This document shows, in pieces, positions 32,241 to 42,576 of a stretch of 64,000 bases of DNA. Source of the DNA: Pseudomonas botevensis (GTDB lineage: Bacteria > Pseudomonadota > Gammaproteobacteria > Pseudomonadales > Pseudomonadaceae); NCBI RefSeq assembly GCF_019145475.1, contig NZ_JAHTKI010000002.1, positions 310,001 through 374,000 on the forward strand, in the 5' to 3' direction. A program made the position numbers and the translations under genes. The first letter of the stretch is position 1. Every line of letters starts with the position of its first letter. Under the pieces are notes generated by a model. It did no database searches, was not told where the DNA came from, and was given only the letters and a program-made list of their open reading frames with translations.

Positions 32241-32603
32241 TCAGAGCAGGCTCATGGTGATCAGGTAATTTCCTGAACGCAGTGGTGCGCCTTCTTCATC
32301 CACCAATTGGTATTGCTGGTCATGAAAACGCCCGTTGTCGATGTCAGACAGCCGTTGAACCGTGACAGGCGAAGCAATCTTGAGTGGATCAACGCTGTTG
32401 GCTTCGACCGTCATGGCGCGGGCGGCTGCGGGGCAGCGGGTCAGGTCGAAGCGCGAGTGCATGACCCTGTCCGTGTTGCAAGGCGCTTCAACAATGGCGC
32501 CCTGGAACCGTATGACGCCTTGCGTAGCAGGGGGAGCCGCCCAACACGCATTGTTCAGGGCGAATAAAAGACCGGTGACGACGGGCAGGTGCTGGATTCT
32601 CAT
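32241..32603 (-). CDS. Small secreted fimbrial-subunit-like protein
   Basis: This 120-residue protein has a signal peptide ending near CWA-APP. The mature start GVIRFQGAIVEAPC resembles the first strand of type 1 pilins, with a second cysteine 15 residues later, and the end YLITMSLL resembles a terminal beta strand. AGGAG lies 6 bases before the ATG. No usher, chaperone or other pilin gene is nearby, so it is an orphan and its role is unknown. Confidence 0.65.
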   Translation of the reverse strand: MRIQHLPVVTGLLFALNNACWAAPPATQGVIRFQGAIVEAPCNTDRVMHSRFDLTRCPAAARAMTVEANSVDPLKIASPVTVQRLSDIDNGRFHDQQYQLVDEEGAPLRSGNYLITMSLL

Positions 32604-32671
32604 GGCTCTCTCCTCGGGGTTGTAAGGATTACGTCGTCACGAGTGGACAGAACTTGAGTTTTGCTGAGCGG

Positions 32672-33262
32672 TTATGGGGTCGCCTGCTGCACCGACGAAC
32701 GGCTGCTGCTTTCGCTCAGAGCACCCTGCAAAAACATCCGCTCCAGTGTCCGTGCCGAATCGGCATTGGCCGCACGTCCACGCTGCTCTGCATCCACTAA
32801 CCCGTACACCAGCGTAATAAACAGCTCGGTAAAGATCGCTGCCGTGATGTCGATGCGGAACACACCTTGCTCCTGGCCACGCAGGAAAAACGCATCCAGC
32901 GCCTCCATGTAAAACAGCCAGCGGGCACCGCCGCATTCGAAGTCGAGGAAGTCGGGGCGATATTGCGCCACGAGAAATGCCAGCAGCTCGCGATGGGCGA
33001 GGTGTTCCCTGATCAACCGGCGGAGCGCGTCCAACGGCTCGGCCTCCTGCAATCCGGCGTTCACGATGATTTGGTTGAGCGTGCCGCCGGCGTAGTCCTC
33101 CAGCCTGTGTTCCAGATTCTCCCGCGTGCCGCAGAAGCGATGCAGCGTTGCCTTGCTGATGCCCGCCAGTTGCGCCAATTCCTTCATGGTCGCCCGTGGC
33201 CGGTTGACCACCGCGAGGGTCAGCGCCTTGAGCAACGGTTCGTCATGGGAAGGTGCGGTCAT
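32672..33262 (-). CDS. nfxB: NfxB-like TetR-fold repressor, copy 1 (divergent from mexC)
   Basis: This 196-residue protein has an N-terminal helix-turn-helix (ATMKELAQLAGISKATLHRFCG) and a ligand domain with EALDAFFLRGQEQGVFRIDITAAIFTELF. It is closely similar to the protein at 39188-39754 and matches the plan of P. aeruginosa NfxB, which represses mexCD-oprJ from this divergent position. The ribosome site TGAGG is 7 bases before the ATG. The start lies 117 bases from the mexC start. Confidence 0.85.
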   Translation of the reverse strand: MTAPSHDEPLLKALTLAVVNRPRATMKELAQLAGISKATLHRFCGTRENLEHRLEDYAGGTLNQIIVNAGLQEAEPLDALRRLIREHLAHRELLAFLVAQYRPDFLDFECGGARWLFYMEALDAFFLRGQEQGVFRIDITAAIFTELFITLVYGLVDAEQRGRAANADSARTLERMFLQGALSESSSRSSVQQATP

Positions 33263-33291
33263 CAGCAGGCCTCAGAGGTTTTAACAAAGAT

Positions 33292-33346
33292 TCACATAAT
33301 TCTCACATGAGACATATTTGACTCATTATGGATTCGAAAGTAGCAT
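33292..33346 (+). promoter_or_regulatory. mexC promoter and putative NfxB operator
   Basis: TTGACT (33318-33323) and TAGCAT (33341-33346) have a 17-base spacer. Just upstream, TCACAT occurs twice (33292-33297 and 33303-33308), 11 bases apart, and TCTCA-CA-TGAGA (33301-33312) is an inverted repeat. The elements lie where a repressor could control both mexC and the divergent nfxB. The binding protein is inferred. Confidence 0.6.
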
Positions 33347-33379
33347 TCGAGCCGTTTTCAATCAAGCCTCGGGTGATTC

Positions 33380-34543
33380 ATGGGCAATTTGCGTGCAATA
33401 GGAATGGCGAGTTCATTGGCGGTCGCCATTGCCTTGGCCGGGTGCGGACCGGCAACTGAACAGGCGAACGTGGCCGAAGTGGCACGGCCGGTCGAAGTGG
33501 TGGCGGTGACCACCGAGCCTCTGGCCCTGAGTTCGGAACTGCCGGGCCGGGTTGAGCCGGTGCGCGTGGCGGAAGTCCGCGCACGGGTGCCGGGCATCGT
33601 CATGAAAAAGAACTTTGAAGAAGGCGCGGATGTGAAGGCCGGCGACCTGTTGTTCCAGATCGATCCGGCGCCTTTGAAAGCGGCGGTATCCCGGGCCGAA
33701 GGTGATCTGGCGCGGGCGCAGTCAGTCGCCCATGAAGCGCAGGCGCGGGTCAAACGCTATGAGCCGCTGGTGAAGATCGAGGCGGTCAGCCAGCAGGATT
33801 TCGACAGCGCCACGGCCGACTTGCGCAGCGCACAGGCGGCGATCCGTTCGGCTCAGGCCGATCTGGAAACCGCGCGCTTGAACCTGGGTTATGCCTCGGT
33901 CAAGGCGCCGATCTCGGGACGTGTCGGGCGGGCGTTGGTCACCGAAGGTGCATTGGTCGGGCAGGGCGACGTGACGCTGATGGCACGGATTCAACAGCTC
34001 GATCCGGTGTATGTCGATTTCACCCAGTCCGTGGCCGATGCGCTGCGTCTGCGTGAGTCGCTGAAGGACGGAAAGCTGTCCGGCGACGACAACAAAGCAC
34101 TGTCGATCCGGGTTGAGGGCACGCAGTACGAGCGTCAGGGGGCGTTGCTGTTCACTGATATCGCGGTGGATCGCGGCACCGGCCAGGTGTCGTTGCGCGG
34201 CAAGTTCGCCAACAGCGACGGCGTGTTGCTGCCGGGCATGTATGTGCGGGTGCGCACGCCTCAGGGCACCGACAACCAGGCGATCCTCGTGCCACAACGC
34301 GCCGTGCAGCGCGGCAGCGATGGCAACGCCGTGGTCATGGTGGTCGGCGCCGACGATCGGGTCGAACCGCGCAGCGTGACCACCGGCGCCATGCAGGGTT
34401 CGCGCTGGCAAATCAGTGAAGGTTTGAAGGTCGGCGATCAGGTCATCGTCGGCGGTCTTGCCGGCCTGCAACCGGGCGGCAAGGTCGCGCCTGCGCAAAC
34501 TCAAGTGCAGGCCCAGGTGCAGTCGCCTGCGGCGCAACAGTAA
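33380..34543 (+). CDS. mexC: RND efflux periplasmic adaptor lipoprotein
   Basis: This 387-residue membrane fusion protein has lipobox LAGC (Cys22). Two half-lipoyl motifs flank an alpha hairpin (about 100-165), followed by the barrel and membrane-proximal domains. It links the RND pump to the outer-membrane channel. The ATG at 33380 preserves the whole signal peptide; M9 has no ribosome spacing. The genes after it are clearly MexD- and OprJ-like, which supports the symbol. Confidence 0.88.
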   Translation: MGNLRAIGMASSLAVAIALAGCGPATEQANVAEVARPVEVVAVTTEPLALSSELPGRVEPVRVAEVRARVPGIVMKKNFEEGADVKAGDLLFQIDPAPLKAAVSRAEGDLARAQSVAHEAQARVKRYEPLVKIEAVSQQDFDSATADLRSAQAAIRSAQADLETARLNLGYASVKAPISGRVGRALVTEGALVGQGDVTLMARIQQLDPVYVDFTQSVADALRLRESLKDGKLSGDDNKALSIRVEGTQYERQGALLFTDIAVDRGTGQVSLRGKFANSDGVLLPGMYVRVRTPQGTDNQAILVPQRAVQRGSDGNAVVMVVGADDRVEPRSVTTGAMQGSRWQISEGLKVGDQVIVGGLAGLQPGGKVAPAQTQVQAQVQSPAAQQ

Positions 34544-34567
34544 GGGCGATTCGCCGAGGATTTTCCG

Positions 34568-37500
34568 ATGTCTCAATTTTTCATCAAGCGCCCGAACTTC
34601 GCCTGGGTCGTGGCGCTGTTCATTTCCCTGGCCGGCCTGCTGGTCATCCCGATGCTGCCGGTGGCGCAATACCCCAACGTCGCGCCGCCGCAGATCAAGG
34701 TCACCGCGACCTATCCCGGTGCCTCGGCGAAAGTCCTGGTGGATTCGGTCACCAGCGTGATCGAGGAATCGCTCAACGGCGCGAAGAATCTGTTGTATTT
34801 CGAGTCGACCAACAACTCCAACGGCATCGCCGAGATTGTCGTCACGTTCCAGCCGGGCACCGATCCGCAACTGGCCCAGGTCGATGTGCAAAATCGCCTC
34901 AAGAAGGCTGAGGCGCGGATGCCGCAAGCGGTGCTTACCCAGGGTCTTGAGGTTGAGCAGACCAGCGCCGGGTTCCTGCTGATCTATGCGCTCAGCTACA
35001 AGGAGGGCACGCAGCACAGCGATACCACGATGCTCGGTGACTACGCCGCGCGGAATATCAACAACGAGCTGCGCCGGGTTCCGGGCGTCGGCAAGCTGCA
35101 ATTCTTCTCGTCCGAAGCGGCGATGCGGGTCTGGGTCGATCCGCAGAAACTGGTGGGCTACGGACTCTCCATCGACGATGTGAGCAACGCCATTCGCGGG
35201 CAGAACGTGCAGGTGCCGGCGGGCAGTTTCGGCAGTACCCCGAGCAGTTCGCAGCAGGAGCTGACCGCCACTCTGGCGGTGAAAGGCACGCTGGATAACC
35301 CGCAGGAATTCGGTCAGATCGTCCTGCGCGCCAATAGTGACGGTTCGGCGGTAAAACTGGCGGATGTCGCGCGGGTGGAAATCGGTCAGGAAAGCTACAA
35401 CTTCAGTTCGCGTCTGGACGGCAAACCGGCAGTGGCGGCGGCTGTGCAGTTGTCCCCCGGCGCTAACGCCATTCAGACTGCAACGGCGGTAAAGGAGCGC
35501 CTGGCCGAGTTGTCGGCGTACTTCCCGGCGGACGTGGAATATTCCGTCCCCTACGACACTTCGCGGTTCGTCGACGTCGCCATCGAGAAGGTGATCCATA
35601 CCCTGATCGAAGCCATGGTCCTGGTGTTCCTGGTGATGTTTCTGTTCCTGCAGAACGTGCGCTACACACTGATTCCGTCGATTGTGGTGCCGGTTTGCCT
35701 GGCCGGCACGCTGCTGATGATGTATCTGCTGGGCTTCTCGGTGAACATGATGACCATGTTCGGCATGGTCCTGGCCATCGGCATTCTGGTGGACGATGCC
35801 ATTGTGGTGGTGGAGAACGTCGAGCGCCTGATGGCCGAGGAAGGCTTGTCGCCGGTGGAGGCGACGATCAAGGCGATGGGGCAGGTGTCGGGGGCGATTA
35901 TCGGCATCACCCTGGTGCTGTCGGCGGTGTTCATGCCGCTGGCGTTCATGGCCGGTTCCGTGGGGGTGATCTACCAGCAGTTCTCGGTGTCGCTGGCGGT
36001 GTCGATTCTGTTCTCCGGTTTCCTCGCACTGACCTTCACCCCGGCGCTGTGTGCCACGCTGCTCAAGCCGATTCCTCAAGGACACCACGAGAAACGCGGT
36101 TTCTTCGGCGCCTTCAACCGTGGTTTTGCGCGCCTGACCGAGCGCTATTCGTTGCTCAACAATGCGCTGGTGGCACGCGCGGGACGGATGATGCTGGTGT
36201 ACGTCGGCATCATCGCCATGCTGGGCTACTTTTACTTGCGCCTGCCTGAGTCCTTCGTCCCGGTCGAGGATCAGGGCTACATGATTGTCGATGTCCAGTT
36301 ACCGCCGGGCGCGGCGCGTACCCGCACCGATGCCACGGGCGAAGAACTGGAGCGCTTTCTCATGTCCCGCGAAGCCGTGGCCTCGACGTTCCTGGTGTCG
36401 GGCTTCAGTTTCTCCGGCATGGGCGATAACGCCGCGCTGGCGTTTCCGACTTTCAAGGATTGGTCGGTGCGCAGCAAGGAGCAGTCGGCCGAGGCGGAAA
36501 CCAACGCGGTGAACGGCCAGTTTGCCGCGATCAACGACGGCACGATCATGGCGGTCCAACCACCGCCGATCGATGGTCTGGGCAACTCCGGCGGCTTTGC
36601 CCTGCGCTTGCAGGATCGCGCCGGACTTGGCCGCCAGGCGTTGCTTGACGCGCGCGATCAAATACTCGGGCAGGCCAACGGCAATCCGAAAATCCTCTAC
36701 GCGATGATGGAAGGCCTGGCGGAATCGCCACAGCTGCGGGTGGTGATCGATCGCGACAAGGCACGCACCCTCGGCGTCAGTTTTGAAACGATCAACAGCA
36801 CGCTGTCGTCGGCGTTTGGCTCGGCGGTGATCAACGACTTCACCAACGCCGGTCGCCAGCAGCGGGTGGTGGTGCAAGCCGAGCAGGGCGACCGGATGAC
36901 CCCTGAAAGCGTACTCAAGCTCTACGTGCATAACAGCGCCGGCGACCTGGTGCCGCTCAGTGCCTTTGTCACCACCCATTGGGAGGAAGGTCCGGTGCAA
37001 CTGGTGCGCTACAACGGCTACCCGTCGATCCGTATCGTCGGTGACGCCGGCCCCGGTTTCAGCACCGGTCAGGCGATGGCGGAGATGGAGCATCTGGCCT
37101 CGCAATTGCCTTCCGGGATCACCTACGAGTGGACCGGCCTGTCCTATCAGGAAAAGGTCTCCAGCGGCCAGGCGACGCAACTGTTTGCCCTGGCGATTCT
37201 GGTGGTGTTCCTGCTGCTGGTTGCGCTCTACGAGAGCTGGGCGATTCCGCTGACGGTAATGCTGATTGTGCCGATCGGCGCGTTGGGTGCGGTGCTGGCG
37301 GTGATGGTCGTGGGGCTACCCAACGACGTGTACTTCAAGGTCGGCCTGATCACCATCATCGGTCTGGCGGCGAAGAACGCGATCCTGATCGTCGAGTTCG
37401 CCAAGGAACTGTGGGAGAAGGGCTACAGCCTGCGTGACGCGGCCATCGAAGCGGCACGCTTGCGCTTCCGGCCGATCGTCATGACGTCCATGGCGTTCAT

Positions 37501-37699
37501 TCTCGGCGTGGTGCCGCTGGCTCTGGCGAGCGGGGCGGGGGCGGCCAGTCAACGGGCGATCGGCACCGGCGTGATCGGCGGCATGCTCAGCGCGACCTTG
37601 CTGGGTGTGCTCTTCGTGCCGATCTGCTTTGTGTGGGTGCTGTCATGGCTGCGCCGCAAACCTGCCACCCTCGAACAACCGGCCCTGGCCCAGGAGTGA
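34568..37699 (+). CDS. mexD: RND multidrug efflux pump
   Basis: This 1043-residue HAE1-type pump has the length of P. aeruginosa MexD and starts [20 protein letters not shown], as MexD does. The proton-relay aspartates are in [16 protein letters not shown] near residue 405, and the lysine is in [16 protein letters not shown] near 940. Long blocks match my recollection of MexD more closely than MexB or MexF. MexCD-OprJ exports quinolones, cephems, biocides and dyes, and is usually silent until derepressed. Confidence 0.95.
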   Translation: MSQFFIKRPNFAWVVALFISLAGLLVIPMLPVAQYPNVAPPQIKVTATYPGASAKVLVDSVTSVIEESLNGAKNLLYFESTNNSNGIAEIVVTFQPGTDPQLAQVDVQNRLKKAEARMPQAVLTQGLEVEQTSAGFLLIYALSYKEGTQHSDTTMLGDYAARNINNELRRVPGVGKLQFFSSEAAMRVWVDPQKLVGYGLSIDDVSNAIRGQNVQVPAGSFGSTPSSSQQELTATLAVKGTLDNPQEFGQIVLRANSDGSAVKLADVARVEIGQESYNFSSRLDGKPAVAAAVQLSPGANAIQTATAVKERLAELSAYFPADVEYSVPYDTSRFVDVAIEKVIHTLIEAMVLVFLVMFLFLQNVRYTLIPSIVVPVCLAGTLLMMYLLGFSVNMMTMFGMVLAIGILVDDAIVVVENVERLMAEEGLSPVEATIKAMGQVSGAIIGITLVLSAVFMPLAFMAGSVGVIYQQFSVSLAVSILFSGFLALTFTPALCATLLKPIPQGHHEKRGFFGAFNRGFARLTERYSLLNNALVARAGRMMLVYVGIIAMLGYFYLRLPESFVPVEDQGYMIVDVQLPPGAARTRTDATGEELERFLMSREAVASTFLVSGFSFSGMGDNAALAFPTFKDWSVRSKEQSAEAETNAVNGQFAAINDGTIMAVQPPPIDGLGNSGGFALRLQDRAGLGRQALLDARDQILGQANGNPKILYAMMEGLAESPQLRVVIDRDKARTLGVSFETINSTLSSAFGSAVINDFTNAGRQQRVVVQAEQGDRMTPESVLKLYVHNSAGDLVPLSAFVTTHWEEGPVQLVRYNGYPSIRIVGDAGPGFSTGQAMAEMEHLASQLPSGITYEWTGLSYQEKVSSGQATQLFALAILVVFLLLVALYESWAIPLTVMLIVPIGALGAVLAVMVVGLPNDVYFKVGLITIIGLAAKNAILIVEFAKELWEKGYSLRDAAIEAARLRFRPIVMTSMAFILGVVPLALASGAGAASQRAIGTGVIGGMLSATLLGVLFVPICFVWVLSWLRRKPATLEQPALAQE

Positions 37700-37703
37700 T
37701 TGC

Positions 37704-39113
37704 ATGCGCATCTTTGCTTTTTCGACGCTGCTGATCGCCATGGCACTGGGCGGTTGCTCCCTCGCGCCGACTTACCAGCGTCCTGTGGCGCCGGTAGCCG
37801 ACGGCTGGGCGCAAGAGGCCGCCAGACCGGGCAGTCCGATCAATGAACTGGCGTGGCAGACGTTTATCGTCGATCCCGATTTGCGCCGTCTGATTACCAT
37901 GGCCCTGGACAACAACCGTTCGTTGCGTCAGACGCTGCTGGACATCGAACAGGCCCGGGCGCAATACCGCATCCAGCGGGCCGACCGGGTGCCGGGGGTG
38001 AACGCGAGTGCGTCGGGCAATCGCCAGCGCCTGCCGGCGGATCTGTCCAGCGATGGCCGATCAGGGGTGTCCAGCACCTATCAGGTTGGCCTGGCGCTGC
38101 CTGAGTACGAACTCGACCTGTTCGGCCGGGTGAAGAGCCTCAGCGACGCGGCGTTGCAGGAGTACCTCGCCACCGAGGAAGCCGCCCGTTCGGCGCAGAT
38201 CGCCTTGATCGCCGAAGTCAGTCAGGCCTACCTGACCCATGATGGCGCCCAGCGCCGACTGGAGTTGACGCAACAGACCCTGATCAGCCGCGAATACTCG
38301 TTCGCCCTGATCAGCCAGCGCCGCGCGACCGGTACGGCCAGTGCGCTGGACTATCAAGAGGCGCTGGGACTGGTCGAGCAGTCTCGTGCCGAACAGGAAA
38401 GCAACCTGCGCCAGAAGCAGCAGGCGCTCAATGCGTTGGTGTTGTTGCTGGGAACGAAGGACGCCGCGAAGTCGATCCCGCAAACCGTGCAGAAGCAACC
38501 GATGCTGGTTCAGGACATTGCGCCCGATACCACCTCGACGCTGATTGAGCGGCGTCCGGACATTCTTGCCGCCGAGCATCGCTTGCAGGCACGCAATGCC
38601 GACATCGGCGCAGCGCGCGCAGCGTTCTTTCCGCGCATCAGCCTGACGGGCAGCTTCGGCACTTCCAGTGCGCAGATGTCGGGGTTGTTCGACGGCGGTT
38701 CGCGTTCCTGGGCCTTTGTGCCGACGCTGTCGTTGCCGTTGTTTGACGCCGGGCGCAACAGCGCAGGCCTGAGCCTTGCTGAAGCCCGCAAGGACTCGGC
38801 CGTAGCCGCTTATGAAGGGACGATTCAAACCGCGTTTCGCGAAGTGGCCGATGCATTGGCGGCCACCGACACGTTACGCCGGGAAGAAGCGGCGCGACGT
38901 GCCTTGGCCGACACCAGTAGCGAAACGCTGAAGCTGGCCAAGGCCCGTTACGAGGGCGGTATCGACAGCCACCTGCGTTACCTCGACGCCCAGCGCACGC
39001 GCTTCGTCAACGAGTCGGCATTCATTGAGGTCAGCACGCAGCGGCAGTTGGCCCTGGTCGATCTGTTCCGTTCGTTGGGCGGCGGCTGGTCAGCCGAACG
39101 GCAGGTGCGATAG
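37704..39113 (+). CDS. oprJ: Outer-membrane efflux channel lipoprotein
   Basis: This 469-residue TolC-family factor has lipobox ALGGC (Cys17) and the NodT-family opening LAPTYQRPVAPVADGW. Repeated structural halves form the beta barrel and alpha tunnel. GGAG in the mexD stop region lies 7 bases before the ATG, so it is coupled to mexD. A strong terminator follows. It completes the MexCD-OprJ tripartite system. Confidence 0.92.
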   Translation: MRIFAFSTLLIAMALGGCSLAPTYQRPVAPVADGWAQEAARPGSPINELAWQTFIVDPDLRRLITMALDNNRSLRQTLLDIEQARAQYRIQRADRVPGVNASASGNRQRLPADLSSDGRSGVSSTYQVGLALPEYELDLFGRVKSLSDAALQEYLATEEAARSAQIALIAEVSQAYLTHDGAQRRLELTQQTLISREYSFALISQRRATGTASALDYQEALGLVEQSRAEQESNLRQKQQALNALVLLLGTKDAAKSIPQTVQKQPMLVQDIAPDTTSTLIERRPDILAAEHRLQARNADIGAARAAFFPRISLTGSFGTSSAQMSGLFDGGSRSWAFVPTLSLPLFDAGRNSAGLSLAEARKDSAVAAYEGTIQTAFREVADALAATDTLRREEAARRALADTSSETLKLAKARYEGGIDSHLRYLDAQRTRFVNESAFIEVSTQRQLALVDLFRSLGGGWSAERQVR

Positions 39114-39142
39114 CAACGGGTTGGCGCATCCAGCCTGATTTC

Positions 39143-39177
39143 AGCCCCGTGGATCATTTGATCGCGGGGCTTTTTTT
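39143..39177 (+). terminator. Rho-independent terminator of mexCD-oprJ
   Basis: AGCCCCG (39143-39149) pairs with CGGGGCT (39165-39171), with a further inner GATC/GATC pairing, followed by seven T. It lies between the oprJ stop and the convergent nfxB-like gene. Confidence 0.85.
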
Positions 39178-39187
39178 CGCCTGGATT

Positions 39188-39754
39188 TTACTGAGGACGG
39201 GCGGGACTGGCGGCGCCGTGCAGGAACATTTGCTCCAGCACATTGGCCGAATTGGCGCTGGCGGCACGTCCACGGCGTTCGGCATCGACCATGCCGAAAA
39301 TCAGGGTCAGGAACAGTTCGCTGAACACCGCCGCCGTGATATCTATGCGAAACACGCCGAGCTGCTGACCACGCAGAAAGAATGCATCCAGCGCATCCAC
39401 ATAGGATTGCCAGCGATCGCCTTCGCCATTTGTCGGCAGGGTATCGGGGCGATACTGGAAGAGCAGGAACACCAGCATTTCACGGTGCGCCAGGTGCTCG
39501 TTGATCAGGCTGCGTAGCGCCGCCACGGGTTCACCGTGCAACAGATCGGTGGTGGCAATGATCTGGTTGAGCACCGTTTCGCCATGGCCCTCCATCATCT
39601 GCACCAGGTTGTCGCGGGTGCCGCAGAAGCGGTGCAGGGTGGCCTTGCTGACGCCGGCGGACTCGGCCAGTTCCTTGAGCGTCGCCCGTGGGCGATCAAC
39701 GATGGCCAGGGCCAGCGCCTTGATGAGTCGTTCGTCTTGGGCAGTCAGGGACAT
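39188..39754 (-). CDS. nfxB: NfxB-like TetR-fold repressor, copy 2 (downstream of oprJ)
   Basis: This 188-residue protein starts MSLTAQDERLIKALALAIVD. Its helix-turn-helix is ATLKELAESAGVSKATLHRFCG, and the rest matches P. aeruginosa NfxB more closely than copy 1 does (for example the GETVLNQII and EALDAFFLRGQQ-type blocks). It is convergent with oprJ, not divergent from mexC as nfxB is in P. aeruginosa. A 15-residue in-frame extension is rejected as out of character. Confidence 0.85.
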   Translation of the reverse strand: MSLTAQDERLIKALALAIVDRPRATLKELAESAGVSKATLHRFCGTRDNLVQMMEGHGETVLNQIIATTDLLHGEPVAALRSLINEHLAHREMLVFLLFQYRPDTLPTNGEGDRWQSYVDALDAFFLRGQQLGVFRIDITAAVFSELFLTLIFGMVDAERRGRAASANSANVLEQMFLHGAASPARPQ

Positions 39755-39880
39755 CAATAGGTCTCGGCTCGAATTTCTATGGGACGCATTGTGCCGCAAA
39801 AGCTTGCGAGAACAATGAAAACGGCGAATCCGTATTGATTTTTACAGCCGTGAACACAGCACTTCGCAATCTGCACGGCT

Positions 39881-41446
39881 TCAATGAGCGTCGGCGGACG
39901 GTTGTCTGGGCGGCTGAACCTTGTGCATCAGCGGCACCAGCAAGGTGGCGACCACAAAGCACGACATGATCATCAGGAACGCGTCGGCATAGGTGAGTGT
40001 CTGCGCTTCCCGCCAAGTCAGAGCCCACAGTTGATGCAGCGCGGTCTGGCTGCCTTCGAGGCTGTTCTGGCCGAGCAATTGGGCATTCAGGGTCAGTTGG
40101 TCGAGCCAGGCATTCATGGTTTCGTTGCGGGTATTGAGGTGTTCGGCCAGCCTCAGGAAATGCAGGTTGGTGCGATCGTTGAGCACCGTGGCGCACGCAG
40201 CAATGCCAATGGCGCCACCCAGATTGCGCATCAGGTTGAACAGTCCCGAGGCAAGCTTGAGCCGGTCAGGGGCCAGAGATCCGAGGGTGAGGGTGACAAC
40301 GGGCGGCACCGCCAGTTGTTGAGCGAAGCCGCGAATTGCCTGCGGCAACAGCAGCTCCTTGGCACCCCAGTCGTGGGTGATCGGCGAGAAGTCCCACATC
40401 GACACGGCAAAGAGGGCCAGGCCCAGCATCAGAATCCAGCGCAGATCGATGCGGTTGGCCAGCAGCGCGTACACCGGGATCGCCAGCAACTGAAAGACGC
40501 CGGTGGAAAATACCGCCAGGCCGATGTCCAGTGATCCATATCCGCGAACACGTCCCAGGAACAGCGGCGTCAGGTAAATGGTGGCGAAAATGCCGATCCC
40601 GGTGATAAACGAGAACAGGCAACCGAGGGCGAAATTGCGATCACGCAAGGCGCGCAGGTCGACAATCGGTTCGGAAATCTCCAGGCAGCGCCAGATGAAC
40701 AAGGCACCGCTGATGCCCGCGATCCAGGCAGTGGTGGCGATGGTGCTGTCGCTGAACCAGTTCCAGCGCGGGCCTTCTTCGAGGGTGTATTCCAGGCAAC
40801 CGAGAAACACCGCCATCAGGATCATGCCGATGTAGTCGGCGCCCTTGAGCAAGGCCAGGTTGGGGCGGTCGACTTTCACCAGCATCGGCACGGCCAACGT
40901 CACGAACAGGCCCGGCACCAGGTTGATATAGAACAGCCAGTGCCAGGATGAAATATCGGTGATCCAGCCACCGACCGCCGGGCCGAGGGTCGGGGCCAGC
41001 GAGGCAATGGCGCCGATGGTCGAGGCCGCGATCACCCGCTGTTTGCCGGTGAAGTACATGAATGCCGTGGTGAACACCAGCGGGATCATTGAGCCGCCCA
41101 GGAAACCCTGCAGGGCGCGGAAAGCAATCATGCTCTGGATGTTCCAGGCCAGCGCGCACAACAGGCTGGTCAAGGTGAAACCGGCTGCCGACGCCGCGAA
41201 CAGCCAGCGCGTGCTCATCACTCGGGAGAGCCAGCCGGAGAGCGGAATCACGATGATCTCCGCGATCAGGTAAGCGGTCTGCACCCAGGCGGTGTCGTCC
41301 GCACCGGCCGACAGACCACCGCCGATGTCCTTGAGCGACGCGGAGACGATCTGGATGTCGATCAGGGCGATGAACATGCCCACGCACATGGTCGCGAAGG
41401 CGGCGACTTTTTGCGCCGTGGTCAGTGTCGGCAGTGGGCTGTTCAT
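39881..41446 (-). CDS. emrB: EmrB-type drug:proton antiporter (DHA2, 14 helices)
   Basis: This 521-residue MFS pump has the motif C-like region and the sequence VGMFIALIDIQIVSASLKDIGG in helix 1, typical of the DHA2 family. It should work with the EmrA adaptor encoded just upstream and an outer-membrane channel encoded elsewhere. Its ATG overlaps the emrA stop as ATGA. Substrates are likely hydrophobic uncouplers or drugs. Confidence 0.9.
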   Translation of the reverse strand: MNSPLPTLTTAQKVAAFATMCVGMFIALIDIQIVSASLKDIGGGLSAGADDTAWVQTAYLIAEIIVIPLSGWLSRVMSTRWLFAASAAGFTLTSLLCALAWNIQSMIAFRALQGFLGGSMIPLVFTTAFMYFTGKQRVIAASTIGAIASLAPTLGPAVGGWITDISSWHWLFYINLVPGLFVTLAVPMLVKVDRPNLALLKGADYIGMILMAVFLGCLEYTLEEGPRWNWFSDSTIATTAWIAGISGALFIWRCLEISEPIVDLRALRDRNFALGCLFSFITGIGIFATIYLTPLFLGRVRGYGSLDIGLAVFSTGVFQLLAIPVYALLANRIDLRWILMLGLALFAVSMWDFSPITHDWGAKELLLPQAIRGFAQQLAVPPVVTLTLGSLAPDRLKLASGLFNLMRNLGGAIGIAACATVLNDRTNLHFLRLAEHLNTRNETMNAWLDQLTLNAQLLGQNSLEGSQTALHQLWALTWREAQTLTYADAFLMIMSCFVVATLLVPLMHKVQPPRQPSADAH

Positions 41447-42555
41447 GGCTGGCCTGCCAGCGCCACTTCGTTGCGCGACGACGCATCATGAGTGTCTACC
41501 CGGACCACCACGGACAATCCCGGACGCAGCGCACCCAGTTGGGCATCGGCGGCGTCCAGACGTACCCGGACCGGCACGCGCTGCACGATCTTGGTGAAGT
41601 TGCCAGTGGCGTTTTCCGGCGGCAATATGCTGAACTGCGCGCCAGTGGCCGGTGCCAGGCTTTCAACGTGACCGTGAAATTCACGACCGGGCAAAATGTC
41701 GGCACGGATGCTGACGCTTTGGCCTTCCTGCATATGCGCCAGTTGGTCTTCCTTGAAGTTGGCGTCGATCCACAGTCCTTTCGCCGGGACCACCGAAATC
41801 AGTTGGCTACCCGCTGCGGCATAGCTGCCGACCCGCACGCGACGGTTTCCGACATACGCATCGACAGGGGCGCGCAACTCGGTGTAGCCGACGTTCAGCA
41901 GCGCCTGTTCGCGTTCGGCTTGCGCCTGCTGCAAGGCCGCGCGGGCCTGGCCGCGCTGGCTTTCGATCACTGCCAGTTGCCGGCGGGCCGCCAACAGCCC
42001 GGCTTCTGCACGAGCGCGATCGGCCCGGGCGGTTTTCCAGGTGGCGTCGACCCGCTGGGCACTTTCGACCGAGACGGCCTGGCTGCGGACCAGATTTTGA
42101 TAGCGCGCGTGGTCATCCCCGGCGCGTTTGGCTTCCGCGTCCGACGCATCGATCTGCGCCTTGGCCTGATCGATCACCGCTTGTTGCAATTGCTCGGTCG
42201 CATCGAGGTTGATCAGGCTGGCCTGTTGCGCCGCGACGGCGCCATCGGCCTTGGCCAGTGCCGCGCGATAGTCGCGCACATCGATCCGGGCGAGCAGATC
42301 GCCGGCTTTGACAAACTGGTTGTCCTGCACCACCACTTCACTGATGTAGCCCGGCACCTTGGCACTGATGACCGTGACATCGGCGCCGACATAGGCATCG
42401 TCGGTGTCTTCGATGAAGCGATTGACCGACCACCAGTGGCCGCCGTAACCGACGGCACCGATGATGGCGAGGGCCAACAGCCCGAGTTTCAAGGCTTTTT
42501 TGGAGCGGGCGGGGCGAGCGGCCTGTACGACTTCGGGGCTGACTTGAGTGTTCAT
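41443..42555 (-). CDS. emrA: EmrA-type membrane fusion adaptor
   Basis: This 370-residue HlyD-family protein has one N-terminal helix (LGLLALAIIGAVGYGG), a first lipoyl half with DDAYVGADVTVISAKVPGYI, a long coiled hairpin (about 110-220), and a second lipoyl half with ELRAPVDAYVGNRRV. It links EmrB to an outer-membrane channel. AAGG lies 8 bases before the ATG. It follows an HxlR regulator gene by 21 bases, suggesting one operon. Confidence 0.9.
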   Translation of the reverse strand: MNTQVSPEVVQAARPARSKKALKLGLLALAIIGAVGYGGHWWSVNRFIEDTDDAYVGADVTVISAKVPGYISEVVVQDNQFVKAGDLLARIDVRDYRAALAKADGAVAAQQASLINLDATEQLQQAVIDQAKAQIDASDAEAKRAGDDHARYQNLVRSQAVSVESAQRVDATWKTARADRARAEAGLLAARRQLAVIESQRGQARAALQQAQAEREQALLNVGYTELRAPVDAYVGNRRVRVGSYAAAGSQLISVVPAKGLWIDANFKEDQLAHMQEGQSVSIRADILPGREFHGHVESLAPATGAQFSILPPENATGNFTKIVQRVPVRVRLDAADAQLGALRPGLSVVVRVDTHDASSRNEVALAGQP

Positions 42556-42576
42556 GGCGATGACCTTTGCGGGACG

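Noticed and set aside
33722..36088. 788-codon open frame on the minus strand opposite mexC and mexD
   Set aside because: It is antisense to clearly conserved pump genes; its composition (Arg/His/Gln-rich, no domains) is that of a shadow frame in GC-rich DNA.
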